From Actinocatenispora sp036503555 (GTDB taxonomy: Bacteria > Actinomycetota > Actinomycetes > Mycobacteriales > Micromonosporaceae), in contig DASXWQ010000013.1 of assembly GCA_036503555.1 (NCBI GenBank), positions 1 through 64,000 of the forward strand: a DNA stretch of 64,000 bases, written 5' to 3'. Position numbers and translations under genes: made by a program. The notes below the pieces were generated by a model. That model was not told where the DNA came from and did no database searches. It saw nothing but the letters and a program-made list of their open reading frames with translations. Below are positions 50,315-57,918 of the stretch, piece after piece; positions within the stretch are counted from its first letter, which is position 1; every line of letters starts with the position of its first letter.

Positions 50315-50413
50315 CGGTCCGAGGCGATGTCCCCGGGCCGGTCCGAGGCTAGCCGGCAGCCCGCGGAACCGCCTCCGACCCAGGTCGGAGGCCGCTACGA
50401 CCCTGGTCTGAGG
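50315..50413 (-). promoter_or_regulatory. Cluster of four GGTC-GAGG motifs, putative response-regulator boxes
   Basis: GGTCCGAGG occurs at 50316-50324 and 50340-50348, GGTCGGAGG at 50383-50391 and GGTCTGAGG at 50405-50413. The third is half of a 10-bp perfect palindrome (GCCTCCGACC-CA-GGTCGGAGGC, 50371-50392). Spacings of 24 and 22 bp within pairs are about two helical turns. The cluster precedes the kinase gene and overlaps the 3' end of the PH-protein gene. Another GGTCGGAGG lies at 48435-48443, beyond the regulator stop. Confidence 0.55.
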
Positions 50414-51932
50414 TCGTCTCCAGAAACGGCGTGAGCAGGCCCGGGAGGGCCGCGTCGGCGAGCGCGATGGCCGTGTCGAGCGGCACGTCCTGCACCGGGT
50501 ACGCCTGCTCGCCGCCGGCGGTCGTCGCGGTCAGCGTGGCGAGACCCGCGCGGCGCTGGAAGTACGAGCGGCGCACGGTCCAGCCGATGATCCCGTCGGT
50601 CGGCAGCGCGCAGCGCCGCCGGACCAGGCTGCCGCGCCCGGTGACGAGCGTCCCGTCGACGAGTGCGTGCCCGAGGCTGCGGTACCGGTCGGTGGCCAGC
50701 AACGCGGCCGCGACCAGCAGCAGCGCCGACACCGGCGCGACCCAGCCGGGCAGCCCCACCAGCGACAGCAGCACGAGCACCGCGACGAGGACCAGACACG
50801 GCCACAGCGCGCGCGTGTACCGGCGGCGGCGGGCGCGCGGCCCGTGCGCGGTGAGCGGCACCGTGAAAGGCTCGGCCCGGCCGAGGACGGCGATCGCGAC
50901 GCGACGCGCCTCGGCCCGCGGCGCCGACGGCAGCAGCAGCGAGCCGCCCCGCTCGGCGCCCCGGCCGACGCGCAGGCCGGTGGCGATCGCGATGCACCGC
51001 GCCCCGCGTACCGCGCGCAGCAGCAGCGGTTCGCTCAGCTCCACGCCGCGCAGCCGCCGCTCCTCCAGCGTGACGGCGCGCGTGGTGACGAGGCCGCGGG
51101 TGATGTGCAGGGTGCCGCCGGGCAGGCGGCTGAGCCGGAAGTTCCAGAACGCCAGCACGTACCCGGCGGTGCCGGCGACCGCGGCGAGCACCACGAGCAC
51201 CACCAGGACCTCGGCGACGAGCACCGGCACCGAGGTGTGCAGCAGTCGGGTGGTGACCTCGCGGGTCGCCCCGTACCGGGTGGGGTCGACGTGGAACTCG
51301 TTGACCAGCCGGGACAGGAACGCGGCCACCACACCGACGGTGACCAGCCCGGACAGCGTGAACGGACCGTAGGCGATCCACCGCGTCGACAACCGCGCCA
51401 GCTCCGTGCCCTGCGCCGGTGTGGTCGGCGCCGGAGCCGCCGGCGCGGCGTCCGCGGTGTTCGCGGTGTGCCGGACGGGCCGGCGGTGCAGCAGCTCCTC
51501 GCGCAGCTCGGCGGCGACCGGCGCGGTCAGCGCGTCGAGCCGCAGCTCGTCGGACCGGCCCCGGTCGGTCCGACCGGTCCCGACGGTCACCCGGGCCATG
51601 CCGAGCAGCCGGTGCATCGGCGGTGCGGTCACGTCGACGGTACGGATCCGGTCGCGCGGCACCGACACCACGCGCCGGCGCAGCAGCCCGCGGCGTACCT
51701 GCACCTGCTCGGGCGAGATGCGGTAGCGGGTGGTGACCCAGCGCAGCACGCCGAGGCAGACCGCGGCGGCGGCGCCGAGCGCGCCCCACAGCGGCCCGTT
51801 GCCGCTGGTGGTACCGGCGATGAGCAGGCCGGCGAGCGCCGGGACGGACTGGATCAGCGCCTGTACCGGATGGATCACGAGCATCCGGGTCGACAGCCGC
51901 CGCCACTCCGGTACGTCGTCGGCGCGGGTCAC
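50349..51932 (-). CDS. Bacterial PH-domain (bPH2/YdbT-like) membrane protein
   Basis: The 527-residue protein contains three bPH2 repeats separated by pairs of membrane spans. The first repeat follows LIHPVQALIQSVPALAGLLI and includes RYRISPEQVQVRRGLLRRRVVSVPRDRIRTVDV. The second includes LPGGTLHITRGLVTTRAVTLEERRLRG, and the third the LPTDGIIGWTVRRSYFQRRAGL segment. The C-terminal tail (residues after FLE) is short, charged and lies over the regulatory motif cluster. GTG 51932 overlaps the stop of the smaller PH gene. Such proteins act at the membrane surface; the role is unknown. Confidence 0.87.
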   Translation of the reverse strand: MTRADDVPEWRRLSTRMLVIHPVQALIQSVPALAGLLIAGTTSGNGPLWGALGAAAAVCLGVLRWVTTRYRISPEQVQVRRGLLRRRVVSVPRDRIRTVDVTAPPMHRLLGMARVTVGTGRTDRGRSDELRLDALTAPVAAELREELLHRRPVRHTANTADAAPAAPAPTTPAQGTELARLSTRWIAYGPFTLSGLVTVGVVAAFLSRLVNEFHVDPTRYGATREVTTRLLHTSVPVLVAEVLVVLVVLAAVAGTAGYVLAFWNFRLSRLPGGTLHITRGLVTTRAVTLEERRLRGVELSEPLLLRAVRGARCIAIATGLRVGRGAERGGSLLLPSAPRAEARRVAIAVLGRAEPFTVPLTAHGPRARRRRYTRALWPCLVLVAVLVLLSLVGLPGWVAPVSALLLVAAALLATDRYRSLGHALVDGTLVTGRGSLVRRRCALPTDGIIGWTVRRSYFQRRAGLATLTATTAGGEQAYPVQDVPLDTAIALADAALPGLLTPFLETTSDQGRSGLRPGSEAVPRAAG

Positions 51933-52438
51933 GTCGCGTCGCCCCGCTCCGCCTGGGTGTCGGCGGTCAGCGCCTCGACGAGCTCGTCGGCGGTGTCGCG
52001 GTCGAGTCCGTCGATGCGCAGCGGGCCGGCGGCCGACGCGGTCGTGACCGTGACGTTGCTCAGCCGGAACACCTGCTCGAACGGGCCGCGGTCGGTGTCG
52101 ACGGTCTGGATCCGGGACACCGGCGCGATCCGGCGCTCCTGGTTGAACCAGCCGGCCTGGGTGTACACCGCCTCGGGCGTGACCTCCCACCTGTGCACCC
52201 GGTAGCGCCACTGCGGCATGACGATCAGGTGTGCCGCGGCGGCGAGCACCGTCACCGGCACGGTGACCACCCACCAGTCCCGCAGCCACGACCAGCCGAC
52301 GACGAGCGCGACGATCTGTGCGGCGAGCAGCACCAGCCAGCCGACCGACGCCCGGACCGTCCAATACCAGACGGCGCGCCGGCTGACCCGGTATCGCGGC
52401 GCCCGCAACCGCACGGCCTGTGCCCCCTCGTCACTCAC
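51929..52438 (-). CDS. Bacterial PH-domain (bPH2/YdbS-like) membrane protein
   Basis: The 169-residue protein has two membrane spans at about residues 28-70 and one bPH2 domain (RVHRWEVTPEAVYTQAGWFNQERRIAPVSRIQTVDTDRG). This is the YdbS partner of the larger YdbT-like protein next to it. GTG 52438 is used; ATG 52456 would add six residues, and neither has a strong ribosome site. Confidence 0.87.
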   Translation of the reverse strand: MSDEGAQAVRLRAPRYRVSRRAVWYWTVRASVGWLVLLAAQIVALVVGWSWLRDWWVVTVPVTVLAAAAHLIVMPQWRYRVHRWEVTPEAVYTQAGWFNQERRIAPVSRIQTVDTDRGPFEQVFRLSNVTVTTASAAGPLRIDGLDRDTADELVEALTADTQAERGDAT

Positions 52439-52475
52439 GTCGCAACGATGACACATGGCCGCGCGGGTGCGGCGG

Positions 52476-52637
52476 TCACCGGGCCGGGCTGGTCGTCTCC
52501 GGTTCGCGGTCGGCGGAGGTGGGGGTGACGGTGCTCGTGAGGAGGGTGCGCAGCGCCTGGAGGCGGTCGTTCGCCGCGACCAGTACGGTCGCGGGCACGT
52601 GGTCCGGGTCCTCGCGGCCGGGAGCGTCCTTCGACAT
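52476..52637 (-). CDS. Small hypothetical protein with a leader-like upstream extension
   Basis: The 53-residue peptide begins MSKDAPGREDPDHVPATVLV, with a predicted helix (AANDRLQALRTLLTS) and a Thr/Pro-rich tail. GGAGGAG sits six bases before ATG 52637. The same frame stays open upstream and reads SLRSPRHTLFVGNDATEEY directly into the ATG, with a possible GTG start further up. That arrangement resembles the mini-ORF cassettes elsewhere, in that a short coding leader carries the Shine-Dalgarno sequence. No family recognised. Confidence 0.55.
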   Translation of the reverse strand: MSKDAPGREDPDHVPATVLVAANDRLQALRTLLTSTVTPTSADREPETTSPAR

Positions 52638-52830
52638 GTACTCCTCCGTGGCGTCGTTGCCGACGAAAAGGGTGTGCCTGGGCGAGCGTAGTGACCCACG
52701 CCGCACCGCGCCACCACCGGCCTGCGTGTCCCGTAGTGGTGGCAGCCGGCTTGCGCGCCGGTGTCGTTCCCGTGGAGCATGTCGCCGGATGTGCGACAGT
52801 TGCGGTATCGGCAGTGTCAGGAGCACCGGG

Positions 52831-53724
52831 ATGATCAGTCCGCTGGTACGGCGGAAGCGTCTGGCCAAGGAGTTGCGTCAGCTGCGCGACGACGCGGGTC
52901 TGTCGTCGAGCCAGCTCGCCGCGCGGGCCCGGCTCAACCGGCAGAAGATCTCGATGTTGGAGAACGGCCATCCGTTCACCAACGTCGCCGACGTCGCCGC
53001 CGTACTCACCGCGCTGGAGCTGCCCGAGCCGCGCTGGCACGAGCTGTTCCAGATCGCCGACGAGGCAACGAAGTCGGGCTGGTGGGAGTCGTACCGCGAC
53101 GGTCTCGGCGGCCGCCAGATCGTGTACGTCAACCTGGAGTCCGGCGCCGCGACGGTACGCGAGTACAACCTGTTCGTGGTGCCGGGCGTGCTGCAGACGC
53201 CGGAGTACATCCGGCCGCGTGGTGAGCTGACGGCCTACCAGTGGCAGCAGGCCGGCAAGGGCCGGTACGACATCGACCGCGCGGTCGCCGCCCGCGTGAT
53301 GCGCCAGCAGGTGCTGCGCCGTCCGGGCGGCCCGTCGTACCACGCGATCCTGGATGAGCTGGTGATCCGGCGGGCGGCGGCGTCGCCGGGGGTGATGGCC
53401 CGGCAGTTGCGCACCCTCGCCGAGGCGTCGACGGCGGACGGCCGGGCCAGCGTGAGGGTACTACCGATTGTTGCGGATCTGGGCGACTTGTGGTTGCCCC
53501 GCTCGCCCTTTTCGCTCTATACGTACCCTGATTCCGGCGACCCCACGGTCGCCGTGGTGGACACGGAGATCGAGGACTACGTCTACATCGAGGAGTCCGA
53601 GGTGCGGCCGTACCTGGAACTCTGGAGCCGACTGGAGAAGGCCGCGCTGTCCGTGGACGAGAGTGCGAGGTTCCTGGCCGAGCAGGCCGACCACTTCGCG
53701 AAGGCAGCCGAGCGGAAGAGTTGA
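52831..53724 (+). CDS. XRE-family regulator with DUF5753 domain
   Basis: The 297-residue protein has an N-terminal XRE helix-turn-helix (LAKELRQLRDDAGLSSSQLAARARLNRQKISMLENG, residues about 10-45) and a DUF5753 domain (VVPGVLQTPEYIR, RVLPIVADLG, VAVVDTEIEDYVYIEE). This is the WhiJ-like type that pairs with DUF397 proteins in actinomycetes and affects development or antibiotic production. ATG 52831 follows AGGAG. A DUF397 gene follows directly. Confidence 0.92.
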   Translation: MISPLVRRKRLAKELRQLRDDAGLSSSQLAARARLNRQKISMLENGHPFTNVADVAAVLTALELPEPRWHELFQIADEATKSGWWESYRDGLGGRQIVYVNLESGAATVREYNLFVVPGVLQTPEYIRPRGELTAYQWQQAGKGRYDIDRAVAARVMRQQVLRRPGGPSYHAILDELVIRRAAASPGVMARQLRTLAEASTADGRASVRVLPIVADLGDLWLPRSPFSLYTYPDSGDPTVAVVDTEIEDYVYIEESEVRPYLELWSRLEKAALSVDESARFLAEQADHFAKAAERKS

Positions 53725-53729
53725 TCGAC

Positions 53730-53927
53730 ATGTCTGATCTGAGGAACTGGCGGAAGTCGTCGCGCAGCGGCAACACGACCGACAACTGTGTCGAAGTGGC
53801 GAGCGGCCCGGCCGCCGTCGGCGTACGGGACAGCAAGGACCGCGGTGCCGGTCCGATTCTTGCGTTCGACCCGACGGCGTGGTCCGCGTTCGTGACCGAG
53901 GTACGGGCGGGCCGGCTCGACCGGTGA
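53730..53927 (+). CDS. DUF397-family small protein (partner of the XRE-DUF5753 regulator)
   Basis: The 65-residue protein has the DUF397 core: LRNWRKSSRSGN, then NCVEVA, VGVRDSKDRG and FDPTAWSAFVTEVRAG. DUF397 proteins act with adjacent XRE-DUF5753 regulators in antitoxin/toxin-like or developmental circuits. TTG 53721, overlapping the regulator stop, is an alternative start adding three residues. A strong terminator follows. Confidence 0.9.
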   Translation: MSDLRNWRKSSRSGNTTDNCVEVASGPAAVGVRDSKDRGAGPILAFDPTAWSAFVTEVRAGRLDR

Positions 53928-53943
53928 TCCCGACAGCCCCGAG

Positions 53944-53983
53944 GGGAGGCCGGTGACCGTCATGGTCGCCGGCCTCCCTTTTT
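53944..53983 (+). terminator. Rho-independent terminator with U-run after the first DUF397 gene
   Basis: A 15-bp stem (GGGAGGCCGGTGACC with one G-U pair) and 5-nt loop are followed by TTTTT at 53979-53983. This is the only terminator in the window with a classical U-run. Confidence 0.88.
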
Positions 53984-54144
53984 CGGCTTCCGATACGGAC
54001 CGGCAGCGGATCGACCCTCTTGTCTGTTGTCAGCCGTCCGTGTCGTGGGCGATGCTCAGAGCGACCGAGCGGTACGGCACGGGGGCCGTGCCCGGTCACG
54101 CGGCCGGCGCGACGGTCGGGCCGGCGGAAGGGATCTCAAGGTCG

Positions 54145-54345
54145 ATGAGCACGTCCACCCAGTGGCGCACGTCCAGCCGAAGCGGCAGCGCCGACCAGAA
54201 CTGTGTCGAGGTCCGCGCCGCGAACGACGGCACGATCCGGGTACGTGACTCGAAGGACCGGCGGGGGCCGGTTCTCGCCGTGGGGGAGGCGTCGTGGGGC
54301 GCGTTTCTGCACGGTGTGCGAGCGGGGAGGCTCCGGACGAGGTAA
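54145..54345 (+). CDS. DUF397-family small protein, second copy
   Basis: The 66-residue paralogue of the preceding DUF397 protein has STQWRTSSRSGS, NCVEVRA, RVRDSKDRRGP and ASWGAFLHGVRAG. It is separated from the first copy by a U-run terminator and 161 bp, so it needs its own promoter. Duplication of only the DUF397 partner is a small oddity. It ends in TAA, rare in this window, followed by a 16-bp hairpin. Confidence 0.9.
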   Translation: MSTSTQWRTSSRSGSADQNCVEVRAANDGTIRVRDSKDRRGPVLAVGEASWGAFLHGVRAGRLRTR

Positions 54346-54348
54346 ACG

Positions 54349-54389
54349 CGCGACGGGGTGGATGGGCTGTGGGCATCCACCCCGTCGCG
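54349..54389 (+). terminator. Hairpin terminator after the second DUF397 gene
   Basis: A perfect 16-bp stem (CGCGACGGGGTGGATG and complement) with a 9-nt loop begins 3 bp past the TAA. There is no U-run. Confidence 0.8.
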
Positions 54390-54490
54390 TCGCTCGTTTC
54401 ACCCGTTGTGGCGACACGGTCGGCGCAACGTGGCCGATGCGCTTGCCAGCGTCCCCGACAGGTGGCAGTGTCTGGACAGTCAAGGGAACC

Positions 54491-54886
54491 GTGACCGTCG
54501 ATTCCGACGTCCGCCCTGACCCGGCCGTAGCGCACCACACGACCGGTTCCGGCTCCACCTGTGCCCTCGCGGGGGTTTCCGTCATGCGGTCGCGTACCGG
54601 TTCCTCACCTCGACGATCCGTGGTGCGCCGACGTGCCGCCCGCACCGCGGCCTGCCCGGCGCGGCGGCGGGCGGCGGCCACCGACCGGGTCGTACGACGC
54701 ACCGGCGTGCGGCTCTACCGGATGGCGGTCGACGTGTACCGGCGGCACCGTCCGGGGGTGACGGGCCGTTGCGCCGCCTGCGGGCGGGTCGGATGCTCCG
54801 CGCGCCGGCACGCCGCGGCGGTTCTGGCCGCGCTCGGCGACGATCCCCGACGGTACGGTGTGGCGCCGTTCGGGGGTGGACTGTGA
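54491..54886 (+). CDS. Small basic protein with a Cys motif, function unknown
   Basis: The protein has 131 residues from GTG 54491, or 100 from ATG 54584. The middle is Arg/Ala-rich (VVRRRAARTAACPARRRAAA) and the end carries VDVYRRHRPGVTGRCAACGRVGCSARRHAAAVLAALG. The CAACG-VGC group and downstream His could bind zinc. Similar short proteins sit near XRE/DUF397 genes in this group of bacteria. It overlaps the next gene by one base (TGATG). The start is uncertain. Confidence 0.55.
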   Translation: MTVDSDVRPDPAVAHHTTGSGSTCALAGVSVMRSRTGSSPRRSVVRRRAARTAACPARRRAAATDRVVRRTGVRLYRMAVDVYRRHRPGVTGRCAACGRVGCSARRHAAAVLAALGDDPRRYGVAPFGGGL

Positions 54887-55221
54887 TGACCCGTACCGTG
54901 ACGTCACCGCCGACCGGTTCGTGGCTGACCGACCCGTATCTGCTGCGCGGGATGTTGCGTTGTGCAGGTTGCGGGAATGCCGTGCTGCCACTCGCGACGG
55001 TGGGAGCCCCCCGGCGGTACGCCTGCCGGTTCGGCTGCCGGATGGTCCCGCTGTCCGCCGAGGCGTTGGAGGCACGGGTATGGCGGGAGACCTGTCGGAT
55101 CGTGCCCGACCGGGCCGCGGCGGTGCCGCGATTCGCCCGGGCCGGCCTGATCGGCGAGGTCTTCGGCGCCATCACCGTCGGCGGCGGCGTCACTGACCTG
55201 ACCTACGCCCGCCGGACGTGA
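54886..55221 (+). CDS. Small zinc-ribbon protein, serine-recombinase ribbon-like
   Basis: The 111-residue protein contains YLLRGMLRCAGCGNAVLPLA and YACRFGCRMVPL, giving a CxxC plus CxxxC ribbon like the zinc-beta-ribbon domain of large serine recombinases. The following ALEARVWRETCRIV helix also fits that domain. There is no recombinase catalytic domain, so it is either a free-standing domain protein or the remnant of an integrase. It overlaps the preceding gene by one base. Confidence 0.65.
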   Translation: MTRTVTSPPTGSWLTDPYLLRGMLRCAGCGNAVLPLATVGAPRRYACRFGCRMVPLSAEALEARVWRETCRIVPDRAAAVPRFARAGLIGEVFGAITVGGGVTDLTYARRT

Positions 55222-55288
55222 CGATGCACCAACCGCCGCGCCCGGCGTACGCCTGACACATCGACGTGTCGGCAGGAAGGGACTTGCG

Positions 55289-55369
55289 ATGAGCAAGCGC
55301 CAGCGAGCGAATCATGAGCACTGCGCGTCGTGCCTCATCGGCGTTCCGACGAAGGAGGAACACCGATGA
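55289..55369 (+). CDS. 26-codon leader cassette, chimeric type A/B
   Basis: Starts MSKRQRANHEHCASC and ends LIGVPTKEEHR. The first part matches the type A copies at 43870-43950 and the tail matches the type B copy at 28080-28133. Its TGA overlaps the ATG of the LuxR gene. The segment 55336-55368 forms the same start-codon hairpin as at 28081-28113, with 11 of 12 pairs kept. GGAAGGG precedes its own ATG, so here it acts as the first cistron. Confidence 0.7.
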   Translation: MSKRQRANHEHCASCLIGVPTKEEHR

Positions 55370-55938
55370 GCGTTGCCACGCTCCCGGCACGACCCGACGC
55401 GGCACCGGGACCGACCCGTACCGTGTTGGCCTGCGTACCACCCGGTCCCGCGGCACGGCTGCTCGCCGAGCGGCTGTGCGGCATCGGCAGCGGCCACCTC
55501 GTCCGTCTCGCCACGACCCCGCGCCAGGCCCTCACCGGGTACGCGCGGCAGCAGTCCGACGTGGTCCTCGTGGACTGCCGTTTCGTGCGCGACCCGATCT
55601 CGGTCCTGGGACCGCGCCGGTCCCCGCACACCACGGTGATCGTCGTCGACACCGGCCAGAACGGCGAGATGCTGCTGGCCGCCGTCGCCGGCGCGGCCAC
55701 CGGCGGACTGCGCCCGCCGATCCGCCGCCCGACCGGCCCCGCCGTCCGGCTCACCGGCCGCGAGCAGCAGGTGCTCCGCGCGCTGTGCGAGGGCGCGACG
55801 AACGAGGAGATCGCCGCGGAGCTGCAGATCGGCGCCGACACGGTCAAGACCCACGTCCGCCGGCTGTACGACAAGCTCGGCGCGCGCCGCCGTACCCAGG
55901 CCGTGGCGCTGGCGCTGCGCGCGGGGCTGGTCGAGTGA
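55366..55938 (+). CDS. LuxR-type transcriptional regulator with degenerate receiver-like domain
   Basis: The 190-residue protein has an N-terminal alpha/beta domain of about 110 residues resembling a receiver (SDVVLVDCRFV, TTVIVVDTGQNGEML). The usual acidic pair and Lys are not all present, so phosphorylation is doubtful. The C-terminus is a complete LuxR helix-turn-helix (LTGREQQVLRALCEGATNEEIAAELQIGADTVKTH). ATG 55366 is the paired AUG of the leader hairpin. It overlaps the next gene (GTGA). Confidence 0.82.
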   Translation: MSVATLPARPDAAPGPTRTVLACVPPGPAARLLAERLCGIGSGHLVRLATTPRQALTGYARQQSDVVLVDCRFVRDPISVLGPRRSPHTTVIVVDTGQNGEMLLAAVAGAATGGLRPPIRRPTGPAVRLTGREQQVLRALCEGATNEEIAAELQIGADTVKTHVRRLYDKLGARRRTQAVALALRAGLVE

Positions 55939-56420
55939 GGCTGGCGGATCCCTCCGCAGCCACCGAGGTCGACAACCTGGCCGACGCCCTGGAGCAGTTG
56001 GCCCTGGCCGCGACGGCCGGCGCCGAACGCCTGCGGGCGGGCGGCGGTGACCGGGGGGAGCTGGTCGACGAGATCGCCGCCGTGCTCGACCCGGCGTACC
56101 GGGCGGCGCGGGACGCGTGCCGTGGGTACGGCGGGGCGGGCGGGCCGGCGGCGCCGACCGCCGCCCTGCCCGCGGTGACCGCCGAGGAGCTGCCGCGGCT
56201 GTTCGCGCTGTGGCGGCACCAGGACCCGACCGGCCAGTCCGGTACCGGCGTGGTGCTGTTCGGGCTGTGCTTCCCGGACGGGCCCGTGGTGACCCGGTGG
56301 CGCGGCATCACGACCGGGATCTACCAGCTCGGCGTCTGGAACTCGGTCGACGAGGTCGTCGCGGTGCACGGACACCACGGCGCCACCGATCTGGTCTGGC
56401 TGCTCAACCCGCCCGCCTGA
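55935..56420 (+). CDS. Hypothetical protein co-transcribed with the LuxR regulator
   Basis: The 161-residue protein has an N-terminal helical part with EVDNLADALEQLALAATAGAERL. A C-terminal half is rich in strands (GTGVVLFGLCFPDGPVVTRWRG, GIYQLGVWNSVDEVVAVHGHHG). GTG 55935 overlaps the regulator stop, so production is coupled. It may be a partner or sensor for the atypical regulator. No family recognised. Confidence 0.65.
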   Translation: MRLADPSAATEVDNLADALEQLALAATAGAERLRAGGGDRGELVDEIAAVLDPAYRAARDACRGYGGAGGPAAPTAALPAVTAEELPRLFALWRHQDPTGQSGTGVVLFGLCFPDGPVVTRWRGITTGIYQLGVWNSVDEVVAVHGHHGATDLVWLLNPPA

Positions 56421-56533
56421 CGGCGCGTGGGCGATTCGGCCGGCGGGAGGGGCCGGTCGGGTCTCGCGCTGCCGCCCGGATTGGGGCTAGCGTGACGGGC
56501 GTCCCGTAAAGAATGTTCGCTTCGGGAGGCCCC

Positions 56534-57643
56534 GTGCGGATCGGTGTGGTACGGGAGGGTCCGGGGGAGCGCCGGGTGGCGGTCGTACCGGAGGCGGTGC
56601 CGCGGCTGGCCGCGCTCGGCGCCGAGATACTCGTGGAGCGCGGCGCGGGCGAGGCCGCCTGCGGGCCGGACGCCGACTACACCCAGGCGGGGGCGCGGAT
56701 CGTCGACCACGCCACCCTGTACGCCGAGGCCGACGTCCTGCTGTCGGTCGGCGCACCGCCGGCCGACCTGGCCGAGCAGGTCCACAGTGGACAGACGCTG
56801 ATCGGGCTGTACGCCCCGCGGGTACGGGACGCGCTGATGACCGCGCTCGCCGACGCCGGTGTCACCGTGGTCAGCCTCGACGGGCTGCCCCGCACACTGA
56901 GCCGCGCCCAGCCGATGGACGCGCTGTCCTCCCAGGCGAACGTCGCCGGCTACCAGGCCGTGCTCGTCGCCGCCGCGGCGTACCCGCGGTACTTTCCGAT
57001 GCTCATCACCGCGGCGGGCACCGCGCGGCCGGCGCAGGTGCTCGTGCTCGGCGCTGGTGTGGCCGGCCTGTCGGCCATCGGTACCGCGCGGCGGCTCGGC
57101 GCCGTCGTCCGCGCCTACGACGTACGTCCGGCGAGCCGCGGCGAGGTCGAGTCGGTCGGCGCCGAGTTCGTCGACCTGGCCGACGCGATCGACGGTGCCG
57201 GTACCGGTGGGTACGCGCGGGCGCTGGACACCGGGGAGCAGCGCGCCCAGCAGGAGGCCCTGGCCGCGCACGTGGCCCGGCACGACGTGGTCGTCACGAC
57301 CGCGCAGGTACCGGGCGGTCGGCCGCCGCTGCTGGTGACCGAGGAGGCGGTGAAGGCTATGCGGCCCGGCTCGGTGATCGTCGACCTGGCCGCCGGGCCG
57401 GACGGCGGCAACGTCGCGCTGTCCCGTGCCGACGAGACCGTACGCACCGACAACGGGGTGACCGTGATCGGCGCACCGAACCTGCCGTCGGCGATGGCGC
57501 CGGCCGCGTCCGCGGCGTACGCGCGGAACGTGACGGCGCTCGTGGCCCACCTGGTGGCCGACGGCGAACTGCGGATCGACCCGACCGACGAGATCACCGC
57601 GGGCGTGCTCGCGGTGTACGAGGGGCGGAGGTGCGCTCGGTGA
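56534..57643 (+). CDS. pntAA: NAD(P) transhydrogenase alpha-1 subunit (NAD-binding, cytoplasmic)
   Basis: The 369-residue protein is the hydride-donor dI component of proton-translocating transhydrogenase. RIGVVREGPGERRVAVVPEAV at the N-terminus, SSQANVAGYQAVL, and the NAD-binding VLVLGAGVAGLSAIGTARRLGA are diagnostic. Its long loop (RAQQEALAAHVARHDVVVTTAQVPG) covers the NADP domain in the complex. GTG 56534 follows GGGAGG. It overlaps pntAB by 4 bp. The three-part gene split is like that of Rhodospirillum. Confidence 0.93.
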   Translation: MRIGVVREGPGERRVAVVPEAVPRLAALGAEILVERGAGEAACGPDADYTQAGARIVDHATLYAEADVLLSVGAPPADLAEQVHSGQTLIGLYAPRVRDALMTALADAGVTVVSLDGLPRTLSRAQPMDALSSQANVAGYQAVLVAAAAYPRYFPMLITAAGTARPAQVLVLGAGVAGLSAIGTARRLGAVVRAYDVRPASRGEVESVGAEFVDLADAIDGAGTGGYARALDTGEQRAQQEALAAHVARHDVVVTTAQVPGGRPPLLVTEEAVKAMRPGSVIVDLAAGPDGGNVALSRADETVRTDNGVTVIGAPNLPSAMAPAASAAYARNVTALVAHLVADGELRIDPTDEITAGVLAVYEGRRCAR

Positions 57644-57918
57644 GCGTGACGCTGCTGACCGACCTGACCGTGTTCGTGCTGGCGGTCCTGGTCGGCTTCG
57701 AGGTGATCAGCAAGGTGCCGGCGACGCTGCACACGCCGCTGATGTCCGGCGCGAACTCGATCCACGGCATCATCCTGATCGGCGTCATGATCATCGCGGG
57801 GGAGGCCAGCACCCTGCCCGAGTACGTGCTCGTCGCGGTGGCCGCCGCCTTCGCCACCGCGAACGTCGTCGGGGGCTACCTGGTCACCGACCGGATGCTG
57901 GAGATGTTCCGGCGATGA
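57640..57918 (+). CDS. pntAB: NAD(P) transhydrogenase alpha-2 subunit (membrane)
   Basis: The 92-residue protein has three membrane spans, with TLHTPLMSGANSIHGIILIG in the core, the alpha-2 signature. It forms part of the proton channel with PntB. GTG 57640 overlaps the pntAA stop and has GGAGG seven bases before it; GTG 57631 is an alternative start. The stop overlaps pntB (ATGA). Confidence 0.93.
   Translation: MSVTLLTDLTVFVLAVLVGFEVISKVPATLHTPLMSGANSIHGIILIGVMIIAGEASTLPEYVLVAVAAAFATANVVGGYLVTDRMLEMFRR

Noticed and set aside
54886..55221. An active integrase or mobile element at the zinc-ribbon gene
   Set aside because: Only a ribbon-like domain is present; no resolvase catalytic domain, attachment sites or flanking repeats were seen.
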